This document shows positions 17,447 to 27,171 of a DNA stretch of 64,000 bases, piece by piece. The translations under genes were made by a program, and so were the position numbers. Source of the stretch: an uncultured Roseobacter sp. (lineage in GTDB: Bacteria; Pseudomonadota; Alphaproteobacteria; Rhodobacterales; Rhodobacteraceae); assembly GCF_947491795.1 (NCBI RefSeq), contig NZ_CANLKW010000008.1:29799-93798 (forward strand). The letters run 5' to 3'. The notes beneath the pieces were generated by a model. That model did not search any database. It was given only the letters and a program-made list of their open reading frames with translations, and had not been told where the DNA came from. Position 1 is the first letter of the stretch. Every line of letters starts with the position of its first letter.

Positions 17447-18979
17447 TCAGATCCCGGCAGCGTGGCGGACAAGCGTTTCAGGTTGCAGATCGTCCCCTGC
17501 CAGCTCGGCGACCATGCGCCCCTCGCGCATGACGATTACCCGGTCGGACATGCCCAGAACTTCGGGGATCTCAGAGCTGACCATGATCACCGCAAGGCCC
17601 TGGGCTGCGAGTTCAGCAGTGAATTCATGCACTGCTGCCTTCGATCCGATGTCCACGCCCTTGGTCGGTTCATCAAGAATGATGACTTTGGGCCGGGTCG
17701 CGAGCCACTTTGCGATCACGACCTTTTGCTGGTTGCCTCCTGACAGATTGCCGACGTGCGTGTCGAGGGATGCAGCCCGCAGATCAAGCCGTTCGGTGTA
17801 TTCCCGTGCCAGCCTGAATTCTTCTGCCAGTTTCAGAAATCCCTTGCCGGAAATACGTCCCAGCGACGGCAGGGTGACGTTCTGGAAAATCGGCAGATCA
17901 AGTATCGCGCCCTGCCTGCCACGATCTTCGGGAACATAGACGATGCCATTGCCGACCGCGTCTGCTGCGGATCTGATCTGCACAGGTGTCCCGGCGACTT
18001 CCACGGTTCCGGCGGATGGACGGGTGATGCCAAAGAGCGCCTGCATGAATTCAGAACGTCCGGCCCCGACCAGACCGTAAAACCCCAGAATCTCGCCCCG
18101 GCGCAGGGTGAACCCGATGTCCTCAAACTCTGTAGGATGGCTGTAGCCCGCCACCTTGAGCACTTCATCGCCAGGATCCGGTGTGCGCTTGGGGAAAATC
18201 TGGCTGACATCACGTCCGACCATCATCTTCACGAGGTCCGCCTCGGTTACATCCGAGACAGCGCCATCACCGATGAGCTGGCCGTCGCGAAAGACGGTGT
18301 AGTTGTCAGCAATGCGAAATATCTCATCAAACTTGTGACTGATGAACAGGATCGCTTTTCCCTGCGCCCTGAGGCTCTCCACCAGTTCATAGAGCTCTTC
18401 GATTTCCTTGTGCGAGAGCGCCGCCGTGGGTTCGTCCATGATGACCACACGCGCATCAATTGACAGCGCGCGGGCGATGGCGACCAGGTGTTTGTTGGCA
18501 ATACCAAGGTCCCTGAGCTTGTGGCCGGGATCAATTCCCGCCCCGATACCATCAAGGATTTCGCCCGCTTTTCGTGTCATGGCTTTTCGGTCAATCAGCC
18601 CGAAAGCCCCCCTGGGCGCATGCCCCAGAAAGATGTTTTCCGCAACCGACAGCTCATCAAACAGGACTGTTTCCTGATGGATCGCGGTCACGCCGTTGTC
18701 GGCGGCCGCCTGTGGCACGGGAAATGCGGTGGGCACGCCGTTTACCAGTATGTCGCCACCGTCTGGCTGATAAATCCCGGTCAGGATCTTTACCACCGTC
18801 GACTTACCGGCGCCGTTCTCTCCGATCAGCGCTGTCACTTTTCCCGGGATCAGGTTCAGCGATACTTCGGACAGAGCTTTGACCCCGGGAAAGGTCTTTG
18901 TGATCCCGCTGAGTGCAAGAACCGCTGGTTCTGCGGTCGCTCTTTCAGACGGCATGATGGTGTCTGATTGTTTCAGCAT
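17447..18979 (-). CDS. rhaT: Rhamnose ABC transporter ATP-binding protein (two nucleotide-binding domains)
   Basis: Cytoplasmic ATPase of 510 aa containing two fused ABC domains, as in RbsA/AraG proteins. Domain 1 has Walker A GENGAGKST (~residue 54) and Walker B VVIMDEPTAAL. Domain 2 has the degenerate P-loop GLVGAGRSEF (~residue 290), the signature NLSGGNQQKV and Walker B VIILDEPTKGVD. The degenerate second P-loop is usual in this subfamily. It lies between the binding protein and the permeases. Note that rhaT of Rhizobium is unrelated to the E. coli RhaT symporter. Confidence 0.93.
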   Translation of the reverse strand: MLKQSDTIMPSERATAEPAVLALSGITKTFPGVKALSEVSLNLIPGKVTALIGENGAGKSTVVKILTGIYQPDGGDILVNGVPTAFPVPQAAADNGVTAIHQETVLFDELSVAENIFLGHAPRGAFGLIDRKAMTRKAGEILDGIGAGIDPGHKLRDLGIANKHLVAIARALSIDARVVIMDEPTAALSHKEIEELYELVESLRAQGKAILFISHKFDEIFRIADNYTVFRDGQLIGDGAVSDVTEADLVKMMVGRDVSQIFPKRTPDPGDEVLKVAGYSHPTEFEDIGFTLRRGEILGFYGLVGAGRSEFMQALFGITRPSAGTVEVAGTPVQIRSAADAVGNGIVYVPEDRGRQGAILDLPIFQNVTLPSLGRISGKGFLKLAEEFRLAREYTERLDLRAASLDTHVGNLSGGNQQKVVIAKWLATRPKVIILDEPTKGVDIGSKAAVHEFTAELAAQGLAVIMVSSEIPEVLGMSDRVIVMREGRMVAELAGDDLQPETLVRHAAGI

Positions 18980-19008
18980 TGCAGGTCTCAGCTTTAAAAG
19001 GAGAGTGC

Positions 19009-19033
19009 TGACGCGGCCAGCGAGGCCGCGTCA
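19009..19033 (-). other. Stem-loop between rhaS and rhaT
   Basis: Perfect 10-bp inverted repeat (TGACGCGGCC / GGCCGCGTCA) with a 5-base loop, beginning 17 bases after the rhaS stop. There is no U-run after it on the transcript, so mRNA stabilisation or limited read-through control fits better than full termination. Confidence 0.65.
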
Positions 19034-19050
19034 CAGGTCAGTTCAGAGGA

Positions 19051-20052
19051 TCAGAAGATCGACTTGAACTGATCGATATTGGACGCGTCGTAGACGAACG
19101 GGTCCGCCATGGCGGCTGAATTGGATTCATCCAGCGTGATGGTCCCCACACGCCCGATTGAGATTTCTGCACCAGGTTCAGCAGTCGCCGCGCCAGAGGC
19201 AAGCGCATGGGCGATCATGGCTGCCGAGTACCCCAGATCAATCGGGTTCCAGATTGCAAAAGACTGCGACGCGCCGCTTTCGATGGCGCCCGCCATTTCA
19301 GATGGCAGCCCAAGTCCGGTCACATTGACCTCACCGACTTTTCCCGCATCCACGACAGCCTGGGCTGCCGCAACGATGCCGACAGATGTCGGTGCAATGA
19401 TCGCATCCAGATCAGGGTACGACTGCATGAGGCCTGTAGCTTCACGGTAGGATTTGTCGGCCAGATCATCCCCGTAAACGGTCGAGACAACATTGATACC
19501 GGGATAGTTGCCCATAACCTTGGTCATCTCTTCGATCCAGATGTTCTGGTTTGTCGAGGTGGTTGTTGCCGACAGAACCGCAACATCACCACCATCCGGC
19601 AGATGATCAGCGGCCAGTTTGATGATCATGTTACCGATCAGCGCATTGGAGGACGGGTTGAGGTGCATCTGGCGGCCCTCTTCGGCTACGCCAGAGTCCC
19701 ATGAGATGACGGTGATACCGCGCTGCATGGCCTTTTTCAGGGTTGGCACCAGCGCATCGGTGTCGTTTGCCGATACCGCGATCGCATCTACACCCTGCGC
19801 GATCAGCGAGTTGATCACTTCGATCTGACCCTCGGCGGTTGTGTCCGTGGGACCGGTATAGATGATCTCCACACCGCCGAGTTCCTCGGCTGCTGCCTGA
19901 GCGCCCTCAGCAGCTGCTTCAAAAAAGCCGATGCCCAGAGCTTTGACAACCAGCGCGATACGCATGTCGTCCTGCGCCATAGCTGTTGTGCCAAACAGGC
20001 CCGCTGCAAGGCTCAACCCTGCGGTGAGCGTGGTAAAAGTGCGACGTTTCAT
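19051..20052 (-). CDS. rhaS: Rhamnose ABC transporter substrate-binding protein
   Basis: Periplasmic RbsB-type binding protein of 333 aa. The signal peptide MKRRTFTTLTAGLSLAAG runs to a likely cut at AMA|QDD near residue 27. The mature part begins DMRIALVVKALGIGFFEAAA, the usual first strand of periplasmic sugar-binding proteins, with GVDAIAVSANDTDALVP further on. The start at 20052 follows GGGAGGATTCCA; the frame can be extended to 20085 but lacks a ribosome site there. It follows the regulator gene rhaR and precedes a stem-loop. Confidence 0.93.
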   Translation of the reverse strand: MKRRTFTTLTAGLSLAAGLFGTTAMAQDDMRIALVVKALGIGFFEAAAEGAQAAAEELGGVEIIYTGPTDTTAEGQIEVINSLIAQGVDAIAVSANDTDALVPTLKKAMQRGITVISWDSGVAEEGRQMHLNPSSNALIGNMIIKLAADHLPDGGDVAVLSATTTSTNQNIWIEEMTKVMGNYPGINVVSTVYGDDLADKSYREATGLMQSYPDLDAIIAPTSVGIVAAAQAVVDAGKVGEVNVTGLGLPSEMAGAIESGASQSFAIWNPIDLGYSAAMIAHALASGAATAEPGAEISIGRVGTITLDESNSAAMADPFVYDASNIDQFKSIF

Positions 20053-20092
20053 TGGAATCCTCCCTAAAGTACGTTCGCTTATCAAGCCTCTC

Positions 20093-20893
20093 TCAGGAGG
20101 CCACGTTTTTCTGAGCGCTCCCTGACTGGGTTACGATCAGCGTCACTTCGGCAGCGTCGAGCATGGCCGCTGCTTTGTCTGTTATCCGGTCATCTGTAAT
20201 GACGGTTGTGATCCGGTTCAGCGGACACAGGACGAGGCTGGAACGCTGCTGAAATTTTGTGCTGTCGGCGAGAACAACCAGTTCGTCGGCCTGCCCGATC
20301 AGTTTCTGTTCTGCCTGGATCAGCAGCGGATCCGCTTCCATCAGTCCAAGCGGTCCCAGACCCTGCGCGCCCATAAACATACGACGGGCGCAGAAATTGC
20401 GGGTCACGTCGTTGTCAAAGGGTGACAGGATGATGTTCTGTTCGCGGTAGATCGTGCCACCGGACAGCATGATCGTATTCTTGGAATGCTTCAGCAGATG
20501 CTCGGCAATGGGGAACGAGTTGGTAAACACCTGCAGCCGGCGGCTTGCCAGTGGGTGCACCATCTGAAAAGTCGTCGTGCCCCCGTTGATAATGATTGCA
20601 TCCCCGTCCTCGCACAGATCGACAGCAGCGGCAGCAATGGCTTGCTTTTCCTCGATATGCATGGTTTCATTCACCGAAAAAGGCCGGCCGGCCAGCCCCA
20701 CGAACTGCGGCGGGCTCAATGCCTCGGCACCGCCACGCACCCGGCGAAGCAGCTTGTCCTGGTCCAGCGTAGCAATATCGCGCCGTATGGTTGCCTCTGA
20801 CGCGCCGGTCAGGTTGCAAAGCTCGATCACTGTGACAACGGGCCGTTCTTCGACCGCTGACAGAATGATCGTATGGCGTTCTTTTTCGTGCAT
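20093..20893 (-). CDS. rhaR: DeoR-family regulator of rhamnose utilisation
   Basis: Transcriptional regulator of 266 aa. The N-terminal DeoR helix-turn-helix reads GASEATIRRDIATLDQDKLL then RRVRGGAEAL (residues ~28-60). The C-terminal sugar-phosphate-sensing domain includes INGGTTTFQM and the terminal VTLIVT. As in Rhizobium it heads the transport operon and is divergent from rhaDI, so it probably controls both through the operator region at 20938-21009. In R. leguminosarum RhaR acts as a negative regulator. Confidence 0.92.
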   Translation of the reverse strand: MHEKERHTIILSAVEERPVVTVIELCNLTGASEATIRRDIATLDQDKLLRRVRGGAEALSPPQFVGLAGRPFSVNETMHIEEKQAIAAAAVDLCEDGDAIIINGGTTTFQMVHPLASRRLQVFTNSFPIAEHLLKHSKNTIMLSGGTIYREQNIILSPFDNDVTRNFCARRMFMGAQGLGPLGLMEADPLLIQAEQKLIGQADELVVLADSTKFQQRSSLVLCPLNRITTVITDDRITDKAAAMLDAAEVTLIVTQSGSAQKNVAS

Positions 20894-20937
20894 TTCTGGC
20901 CTCCCTGATCCTGCAGACTGTCGGGATTCGCGCTATC

Positions 20938-21009
20938 TGTCAATCAGTTTCGATCATTACCAATCATTTTTTTGTATTAATGATTGATTTTGATTGTTAA
21001 TGATTGACA
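20938..21009. promoter_or_regulatory. Divergent rha operator region: TGATTG half-sites phased at 10/20 bp
   Basis: The rhaR-rhaD intergenic region contains CAATCA at 20941 and 20961 and TGATTG at 20981, 20991 and 21001, all falling on exact multiples of 10 bp. The two outer copies extend to a 9-bp inverted repeat, TGTCAATCA (20938) against TGATTGACA (21001). The inner pair forms CAATCATT / AATGATTG with a 10-bp spacer. This is AT-rich in a GC-rich background and is the obvious candidate for RhaR binding. Confidence 0.6.
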
Positions 21010-21079
21010 AACCGACGCACTCCTATCAGCCTGATGACGAACATCAACGACGGGCGCGCGGCGTCGACCGGGAGGAAAC

Positions 21080-23182
21080 ATGTTGAAAACAGTGAAAACT
21101 CAGCTTCTTGAAAGCCGCTGGGACGACGACGCGGCGCGTGGAAAAAACGAATCAGAGTTGCTGCTGTATCGCTCCAACATCCTCGGGTCTGACAAGCGTG
21201 TGACCAACTATGGCGGCGGCAATACCTCGGCCAAGGTCATGGAAACCGACCCGCTGACCGGCAAAGAGGTAGAAGTGTTGTGGGTCAAAGGATCAGGCGG
21301 TGACATTGGCTCGATCCGGATGGATGGTTTTGCCACTCTTTACATGGACAAACTGCAGGCACTGAAACAGCTTTATCGTGGTGTGGAGTTTGAGGATGAA
21401 ATGGTGGGCTACCTGCCCCACTGCACTTTCAGACTGAACCCGCGGGCAGCCTCCATCGACACTCCGCTTCATGCCTATGTACCGCGCAAACATGTCGATC
21501 ACGTCCATGCCGACGCGATCATAGCAATTGCTGCCTCGAAAAACTCAAAAGAGCTTACGCAAGAGATTTTCGGCAACCGCATCGGCTGGCTGCCCTGGAA
21601 AAAGCCCGGGTACGAACTGGGCCTGTGGCTCGAAACCTTCTGTCTTGAGAACCCTGATGCCGATGGCGTGGTGCTTGAAAGCCATGGTCTGTTTACATGG
21701 GCTGACACAGCCAGAGAGTGCTATGATCAGACCATAGACGTCATCAACGTCGCAACCGGGTGGCTGGCGGACAGCAGCAGTGGTGTGGCGCCTTTTGGCG
21801 GAGCCGTTCATGACAGCCTGCCACCGCAGCAACGGCGTGCGGTTGCTGCGCGGCTGATGCCCGCCATCCGCGGTTTTGTCTCCGGGAACCAGCACATGGT
21901 CGGCCATTTCAACGACAGCGAAGAGGTTCTTGAATTTGTGAATGCACGGGACATGGAGCCGCTGGCCGCTTTGGGCACATCCTGTCCTGACCACTTTCTG
22001 CGGACCAAGATCCGCCCGCTGGTGGTACCATTTGACCCCGCAACAGGGGATATTGATACCGTTATCGACGGGCTGCCTGATCAGGTAGACGCCTACCGCA
22101 AGGATTACGCCGCCTACTACGAACGCTGCAAACATGCCGACAGCCCGGCACTGCGTGACCCGAATGCTGTTGTTTATCTTGTACCCGGTGTGGGCATGAT
22201 CACCTTTGCGAAGGACAAAGCCACCGCGCGGATCTCAGGCGAATTTTATGTCAACGCGATCAATGTGATGCGTGGTGCGTCTGCGGTCAGCGAATATCAG
22301 GGGCTGCCAGAACAGGAAGCCTTTGACATCGAATACTGGCTGCTGGAAGAAGCAAAGCTGCAGCGTATGCCAAAGCCCCGATCACTGGCCGGTCGGGTCG
22401 CACTCGTCACAGGTGGCGCGGGTGGCATCGGTGCAGCTACTGCCCGACGCTATCTGGCAGAAGGTGCCTGTGTGGTGCTGGCAGACATCAACGAGGACGC
22501 ACTGGCTTTTGCGCAGGAAAACCTGGCCGGCAGCTATGGCGCTGATGTTGTGCGCCGAGTTCACATGGATGTCACCAGCGAAGACGCCGTTGCCCGGGCT
22601 TTTGCAGAGGCAGCTGTCGAATTCGGTGGGGTCGATATTCTTGTGTCCAATGCAGGGATCGCCTCTTCGGCGCCTGTCGAAGAGACCTCTCTCGCGCTCT
22701 GGAACAAGAATATGGACATCCTGTCTACGGGGTACTTTCTGGTCAGTCGCGAAGCCTTCAGACTGATGCGGGTACAGAATATGGGCGGTGCTGTCGTCTT
22801 TGTCGCGTCCAAAAACGGGCTCGCGGCCTCGCCCAATGCGGCCGCCTACTGCACGGCCAAAGCGTCTGAAATTCATCTTGCGCGCTGTCTGGCACTGGAA
22901 GGCGCGGGAGCGGGCATACGGGTCAACGTCGTCAACCCGGATGCTGTCCTGCGCGGCTCAAAAATCTGGGAGGGCGACTGGCTTGAACAGCGTGCCGGCA
23001 CCTATGGCACTGACAAAGACGGTCTTGAGGAAATGTATCGCCAGCGGTCCATGCTCAAACGTTCCGTCCTGCCCGAGGACATCGCGGAGGCCTGCTATTT
23101 CTTTGCGGCTGATACCTCCTCCAAATCGACTGGCAACATCATCAATGTCGATGCCGGCAACGTTCAGGCCTTCACGCGATAG
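21080..23182 (+). CDS. rhaD: Bifunctional rhamnulose-1-phosphate aldolase / L-lactaldehyde dehydrogenase
   Basis: Fusion enzyme of 700 aa. Residues 1-~430 form a class II aldolase domain (TNYGGGNTSAKV; zinc-site HVDHVHADAI), which splits L-rhamnulose-1-phosphate into dihydroxyacetone phosphate and L-lactaldehyde. Residues ~437-700 form a short-chain dehydrogenase (LVTGGAGGIGAATA nucleotide turn, SNAGIA, catalytic YCTAK near residue 590) that acts on the lactaldehyde. Length and order match the bacterial family used in the Rhizobium pathway. The ATG at 21080 follows GGGAGGAAAC. It is the first gene of the rightward rhaDI operon, divergent from rhaR. Confidence 0.94.
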   Translation: MLKTVKTQLLESRWDDDAARGKNESELLLYRSNILGSDKRVTNYGGGNTSAKVMETDPLTGKEVEVLWVKGSGGDIGSIRMDGFATLYMDKLQALKQLYRGVEFEDEMVGYLPHCTFRLNPRAASIDTPLHAYVPRKHVDHVHADAIIAIAASKNSKELTQEIFGNRIGWLPWKKPGYELGLWLETFCLENPDADGVVLESHGLFTWADTARECYDQTIDVINVATGWLADSSSGVAPFGGAVHDSLPPQQRRAVAARLMPAIRGFVSGNQHMVGHFNDSEEVLEFVNARDMEPLAALGTSCPDHFLRTKIRPLVVPFDPATGDIDTVIDGLPDQVDAYRKDYAAYYERCKHADSPALRDPNAVVYLVPGVGMITFAKDKATARISGEFYVNAINVMRGASAVSEYQGLPEQEAFDIEYWLLEEAKLQRMPKPRSLAGRVALVTGGAGGIGAATARRYLAEGACVVLADINEDALAFAQENLAGSYGADVVRRVHMDVTSEDAVARAFAEAAVEFGGVDILVSNAGIASSAPVEETSLALWNKNMDILSTGYFLVSREAFRLMRVQNMGGAVVFVASKNGLAASPNAAAYCTAKASEIHLARCLALEGAGAGIRVNVVNPDAVLRGSKIWEGDWLEQRAGTYGTDKDGLEEMYRQRSMLKRSVLPEDIAEACYFFAADTSSKSTGNIINVDAGNVQAFTR

Positions 23183-23190
23183 GACAGACA

Positions 23191-24429
23191 ATGAGCTATG
23201 AAACAGCCAGGGCAGCTTTTGCCGATTGGGGCGTCGACACCGAAGCGGCCCTGGAACGCCTTAAGACCATTCCAATATCCATGCACTGCTGGCAGGGCGA
23301 CGATGTGGTCGGTTTTGAGCAGAAGTCCGGTTCCTCCGGCGGCGGCATCCAGGCAACCGGCAACCATCCCGGTCGCGCACGAACGCCCGATGAATTACGC
23401 GCGGATCTGGAATTTGCCTATTCGATGATTCCGGGCAACCACCGGCTGAACCTGCATGCAATGTATCTCGACACGGATAAGACCCCGGACCGGGACGAAA
23501 TAGAATACAGTCATTTCGCGCCCTGGGTGGACTGGGCGCGAGATCAGAACATCGGCCTGGATTTTAATCCGACCTTCTTTGCGCATGCGAAGGCCGACGA
23601 CAACCTCACGCTCAGTCATCCGGACGAGGGCATACGTGACTTCTGGATTGAACACGGCAAACGGAGCCGGGAGATCGCCGCACAAATGGGCGCAGCACTG
23701 GAATCGCCCTGTGTCAACAATATCTGGGTGCCTGACGGCTACAAGGACACGCCTGTTGATCGCATGTCGGCACGTGCCCGGCTGGAGGCGTCACTGGACG
23801 CGATGCTGGCACCACCGCAGGACAAAACGCGGATGCTGGATGCCGTTGAAAGCAAGCTTTTCGGGATCGGTGTGGAGGCCTGCACAGTGGGCAGCCACGA
23901 GTTCTACATGGGCTATGCCATCCGCAAGGGAACCTTGTTGTGTCTGGATATGGGGCACTTCCACCCGACCGAAAACATTGCAGACAAACTCAGTGCGGTT
24001 GCCCTGTCACTGGACGAAATTCTGCTGCATGTCTCGCGTCCGATGCGATGGGACAGCGACCATGTGATCCTGCTCAGCGACGATATCCTGCAGATGGCGC
24101 AGGAACTGGTCAGCGCGGATCTACTGGGACGCACACACATCGGGCTCGACTTTTTCGACGCCACGATCAGTCGGACAGCCGCCTGGGTGATTGGCACACG
24201 CAACATGCAAAAGGCCCTGCTGCGCGCATTGCTGACGCCGCTGGAGGTCCTGAAATCCGCTGAAACAAGGCTCGACTTCACAACCCGTCTGACCATCACC
24301 GAGGAGTTCAAGGACTTGCCCTTCGGGGCTGTTTGGGAGGAATTTTCCGCGCGGGAGAGTGTCCCGAACGGTCAAAAACTGATCGGTGAGCTTGAACGGT
24401 ATCAAAGCAGTGTGTCGGATCGGACCTGA
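23191..24429 (+). CDS. rhaI: L-rhamnose isomerase (RhaI type)
   Basis: Cytoplasmic TIM-barrel isomerase of 412 aa converting L-rhamnose to L-rhamnulose. Family marks are MHCWQGDDVVGFEQ near the N-terminus, IGLDFNPTFFAH (~residue 122), and the metal-site residues in CLDMGHFHPTE and MRWDSDHV. It belongs to the rhizobial/Pseudomonas-type isomerases rather than enterobacterial RhaA. It lies 8 bases after rhaD and completes the pathway import, mutarotation, isomerisation, phosphorylation and aldol cleavage. Confidence 0.93.
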   Translation: MSYETARAAFADWGVDTEAALERLKTIPISMHCWQGDDVVGFEQKSGSSGGGIQATGNHPGRARTPDELRADLEFAYSMIPGNHRLNLHAMYLDTDKTPDRDEIEYSHFAPWVDWARDQNIGLDFNPTFFAHAKADDNLTLSHPDEGIRDFWIEHGKRSREIAAQMGAALESPCVNNIWVPDGYKDTPVDRMSARARLEASLDAMLAPPQDKTRMLDAVESKLFGIGVEACTVGSHEFYMGYAIRKGTLLCLDMGHFHPTENIADKLSAVALSLDEILLHVSRPMRWDSDHVILLSDDILQMAQELVSADLLGRTHIGLDFFDATISRTAAWVIGTRNMQKALLRALLTPLEVLKSAETRLDFTTRLTITEEFKDLPFGAVWEEFSARESVPNGQKLIGELERYQSSVSDRT

Positions 24430-24543
24430 CCTGTTGCGCAGTCATGCATGCAGATATCAGGTTTGGCCGCTGGTCTCAGAACTCAGGACCGCAGTTGCGC
24501 GCAGTTTTTACCCGAACAGAACATCAGGAACAGCGCGCGGGCC

Positions 24544-25482
24544 TCATCCCAGCACTGATTTCGGAAAATAGAAACTCACGACCCAGTTCGGCATATCGAC
24601 GATCTCGGATATCCGCAGATCGCCCGCAACGCTGCACAGCATATAGGCCTCGACCGGTGACACCTTTGCAGTAGCACAGATCCAGTCGATCATCTGTCGC
24701 ACCGCATCGCGCGCAGATTGCATCAGGTCAGGACCGACCCCGGTTGTCACCCGGTACCCCTGCTGGTCAATATGGTTCGTGACCGGCCCGGAGGTTTCCA
24801 GACGCGGAAACGCGAACCGGGCGTTTTTGATCAGGTCGACCTTTATTTCGACTTCCATCGGACTTTCGATGGCAGTGCCGCAGATCTCTCCGTCACCCTG
24901 AGCGGCATGGGTATCCCCAAGCGACAGCAGACCACCGGCCACCTCAACGGGCAGGTACAGGGTGGTGCCCTGGCAGTTATCGCGGATGTCGAGGTTGCCG
25001 CCCACCCGGCGGGGCGGCACCACGCTGTGATGACCCGGCTCTGAGAGGGCAAGCCCGATTGTGCCGACGAATGGTTTCAGCGCGACCTGACCAAAGGGCG
25101 AGAAAACCGCAGGTTTTGCCAGCCCGGTATCATAGTTCCAGACGTGCAGTGCAGCGTCCGGGAAATCATCTGCCAGCAGGCCAAACCCGGGGATGTTGGC
25201 CGTCCAGCCCCAGCCCGAGGCGTGGAATTCGTTGAACGTGATCGCAACAGCATCACCCGGCTCCGCGCCATCAACCCAGATGGGTCCGGTGACCGGGTTC
25301 ACATTGTCAAAATCAAGAGACTTGAGATCATCAAGTGTTGCCATGGCGTGCAGCTGACCCCCGGAGGCATCGATTGTCTCAACTGCAATGGTCTCGCCTG
25401 GTGTGACGCTGAGAACCGGTTCAATCGAATTGTCCCAGCCCAGGTGATGATTGTGTTTGTGGATCGTATGATTGCAGCTCAT
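24544..25482 (-). CDS. Acetamidase/formamidase family protein
   Basis: Cytoplasmic amide hydrolase of 312 aa of the FmdA/AmdA family, which releases ammonia from formamide, acetamide or larger amides. Visible marks are an N-terminal THHLxW-like segment (HKHNHHLGWDNS), the barrel segment GPIWVDGAEPGDAVAITF and CGTAIESPMEVEIKVDL. The start at 25482 follows GGAGACTACCC. It is the last gene of the RpiR-ligase-davA-davB operon, 39 bases after davB. That position suggests it handles an amide made or used in the same pathway; formamide is an alternative. The substrate cannot be read. Confidence 0.88.
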   Translation of the reverse strand: MSCNHTIHKHNHHLGWDNSIEPVLSVTPGETIAVETIDASGGQLHAMATLDDLKSLDFDNVNPVTGPIWVDGAEPGDAVAITFNEFHASGWGWTANIPGFGLLADDFPDAALHVWNYDTGLAKPAVFSPFGQVALKPFVGTIGLALSEPGHHSVVPPRRVGGNLDIRDNCQGTTLYLPVEVAGGLLSLGDTHAAQGDGEICGTAIESPMEVEIKVDLIKNARFAFPRLETSGPVTNHIDQQGYRVTTGVGPDLMQSARDAVRQMIDWICATAKVSPVEAYMLCSVAGDLRISEIVDMPNWVVSFYFPKSVLG

Positions 25483-25521
25483 GGGTAGTCTCCGTTTGTT
25501 GGGCGTCAGTCCGGATGGAGT

Positions 25522-27171
25522 TCAGGCACTTAGTCGTATTGGCCCCCGTGTGGAATATGCATCTGTTGGTGAGGGATTGTCCGACGCAGGAGTACCTCCG
25601 AAATGCGCAATGATCCCGGCAACGGCGTTCAGCGAAGTCTGGACCGCGCCCTCGACCCAGGCAGGTGTCCAGCTGACCCCATCGCCGGCGATAAAAATCC
25701 CCCGTTCCGCAGGCGGCATTTCACTTTGCATAAAATGCCCGAACATGCGGTGATTGTAACGGTAATGCCCCGGCAGTGCACCCTTGAACGCGCCAAGGAA
25801 ATTCTGGTCCGCTTCCCAGCTCACGGTTATCGGATCCCCCAGAATGTGGCTGCGGATGTCGACCTTTGGATAGATCTTGGCAAGTGCAGACAATGCCAGT
25901 TCCACGCGCTGTTCGACAGGCAAAGGCAGGACTTTGAGCGCATCCGTCATCCAGGAATAACTGAGGCAGATGACCGACGGTTTGTCCGGGCCGTTGTCAA
26001 ACAGGTAGGTCCCCCGCGTCATCCGGTCTGTCAGCGTCATCGACATTGTATCGCGCCCCGTAACCGGGTCTTTGTCTTTCCAGAAAGGCCGGTCAACCAT
26101 CACAAAGGTTTTGGCCGATTGCATGTAACGCGTCCGGTCCAGTGCCATCCACATTTCCTGTGAAAACAACGTTTCCTGTGTCTCGATCTGCGTTGTCAGA
26201 AGATGTGTCTGACAGGTCACGAGAACGGCGCTGAAGGTATCGTTTCTGCCCCAGCTGTCGGTGACCTCAATCGCGTCAGGGGATACGCGCCTGATCCGCT
26301 TTGCACCTGCGCGTGTCGCGCCACTGTTGAGACTGCGCAGCGTCGTTCCCGCAGGCCAGTGAGTAATTTTGTCCGGGGCATGCTGCCACAAACCACGTGG
26401 CACCTGCTCGACACCGCCGACAACATAGCGCTGGTGATCGTCGCATTCGGTTGCGTTCACCCGCAGTATTTCCAGCATGGAATTTGGGAAATCGCTGTCC
26501 CAGCCACCGGTGCCGAAACCAACTTGTCCAAAGACTTCCCGATGGTGAAAAGACAGTTTCCGAAAGGCCTCTGAGGACACCACAAAGTCATAGAACGTGC
26601 GTTCATCCCAGCATGAAACAAGCGGGTTCCAAATCTCTTTGATGCGGGGGACATCCCGGTCGCGGATTGCCTGCTTCAGCGCTGTGAAACTGGCACCCTC
26701 TTCCAGCGCTGCATCATAGGCACGCGCCACTTCCTGAAACAGAGGTGGCAGATCCTCAAGTGTCTGCGCATAGTGGCTTTCTCCCAGAAGATCGATAACC
26801 GTCGACCCGGCAGCTGGTGTCAGAGGGTTGGGGAAAGGCGCAGTCTCCAGCCCCAGCAGGTTGACATAGTGATAAAAGCCGGTGCCGGAGACAGGAAACC
26901 GCATCCCGCCCAGCTCGGCGATCACACCGTCCGCGCCCTCAAAAGGTTGCGAGCGCAGACGCCCGCCGAACTGGCCGGATTCGAACAGGATCGGACGCAG
27001 TCCAAGTTTCATCAGTTCATAGCCCGCAATCACGCCTGCGGCACCCGCACCAATGATGGCAACCCTGGATCCGTGCGCGGCATCTGGCAGCGTGCCCAGC
27101 CCGTCGGGGTGACTGATCCAGTCGTCATAAGCAAAAGGGAAATCAGGGCCAAAGACTGTGACCGGCTTCAT
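25522..27171 (-). CDS. davB: L-lysine 2-monooxygenase (flavin amine oxidase family)
   Basis: FAD enzyme of 549 aa. In DavB of Pseudomonas putida the reaction is L-lysine + O2 to 5-aminopentanamide, CO2 and water. The N-terminus VFGPDFPFAYDDWISHPDGL, the dinucleotide turn GAGAAG (residues 41-46), ELGGMRFPVSGTGFYHYV, FPNPLTPAAGSTVIDL and the C-terminal FIAGDGVSWTPAWVEGAVQT closely follow the DavB pattern as I know it. Tryptophan 2-monooxygenase is the nearest alternative. The start at 27171 overlaps the davA stop (ATGA). Downstream davT/davD genes for glutarate formation are not in the window. Confidence 0.88.
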   Translation of the reverse strand: MKPVTVFGPDFPFAYDDWISHPDGLGTLPDAAHGSRVAIIGAGAAGVIAGYELMKLGLRPILFESGQFGGRLRSQPFEGADGVIAELGGMRFPVSGTGFYHYVNLLGLETAPFPNPLTPAAGSTVIDLLGESHYAQTLEDLPPLFQEVARAYDAALEEGASFTALKQAIRDRDVPRIKEIWNPLVSCWDERTFYDFVVSSEAFRKLSFHHREVFGQVGFGTGGWDSDFPNSMLEILRVNATECDDHQRYVVGGVEQVPRGLWQHAPDKITHWPAGTTLRSLNSGATRAGAKRIRRVSPDAIEVTDSWGRNDTFSAVLVTCQTHLLTTQIETQETLFSQEMWMALDRTRYMQSAKTFVMVDRPFWKDKDPVTGRDTMSMTLTDRMTRGTYLFDNGPDKPSVICLSYSWMTDALKVLPLPVEQRVELALSALAKIYPKVDIRSHILGDPITVSWEADQNFLGAFKGALPGHYRYNHRMFGHFMQSEMPPAERGIFIAGDGVSWTPAWVEGAVQTSLNAVAGIIAHFGGTPASDNPSPTDAYSTRGPIRLSA

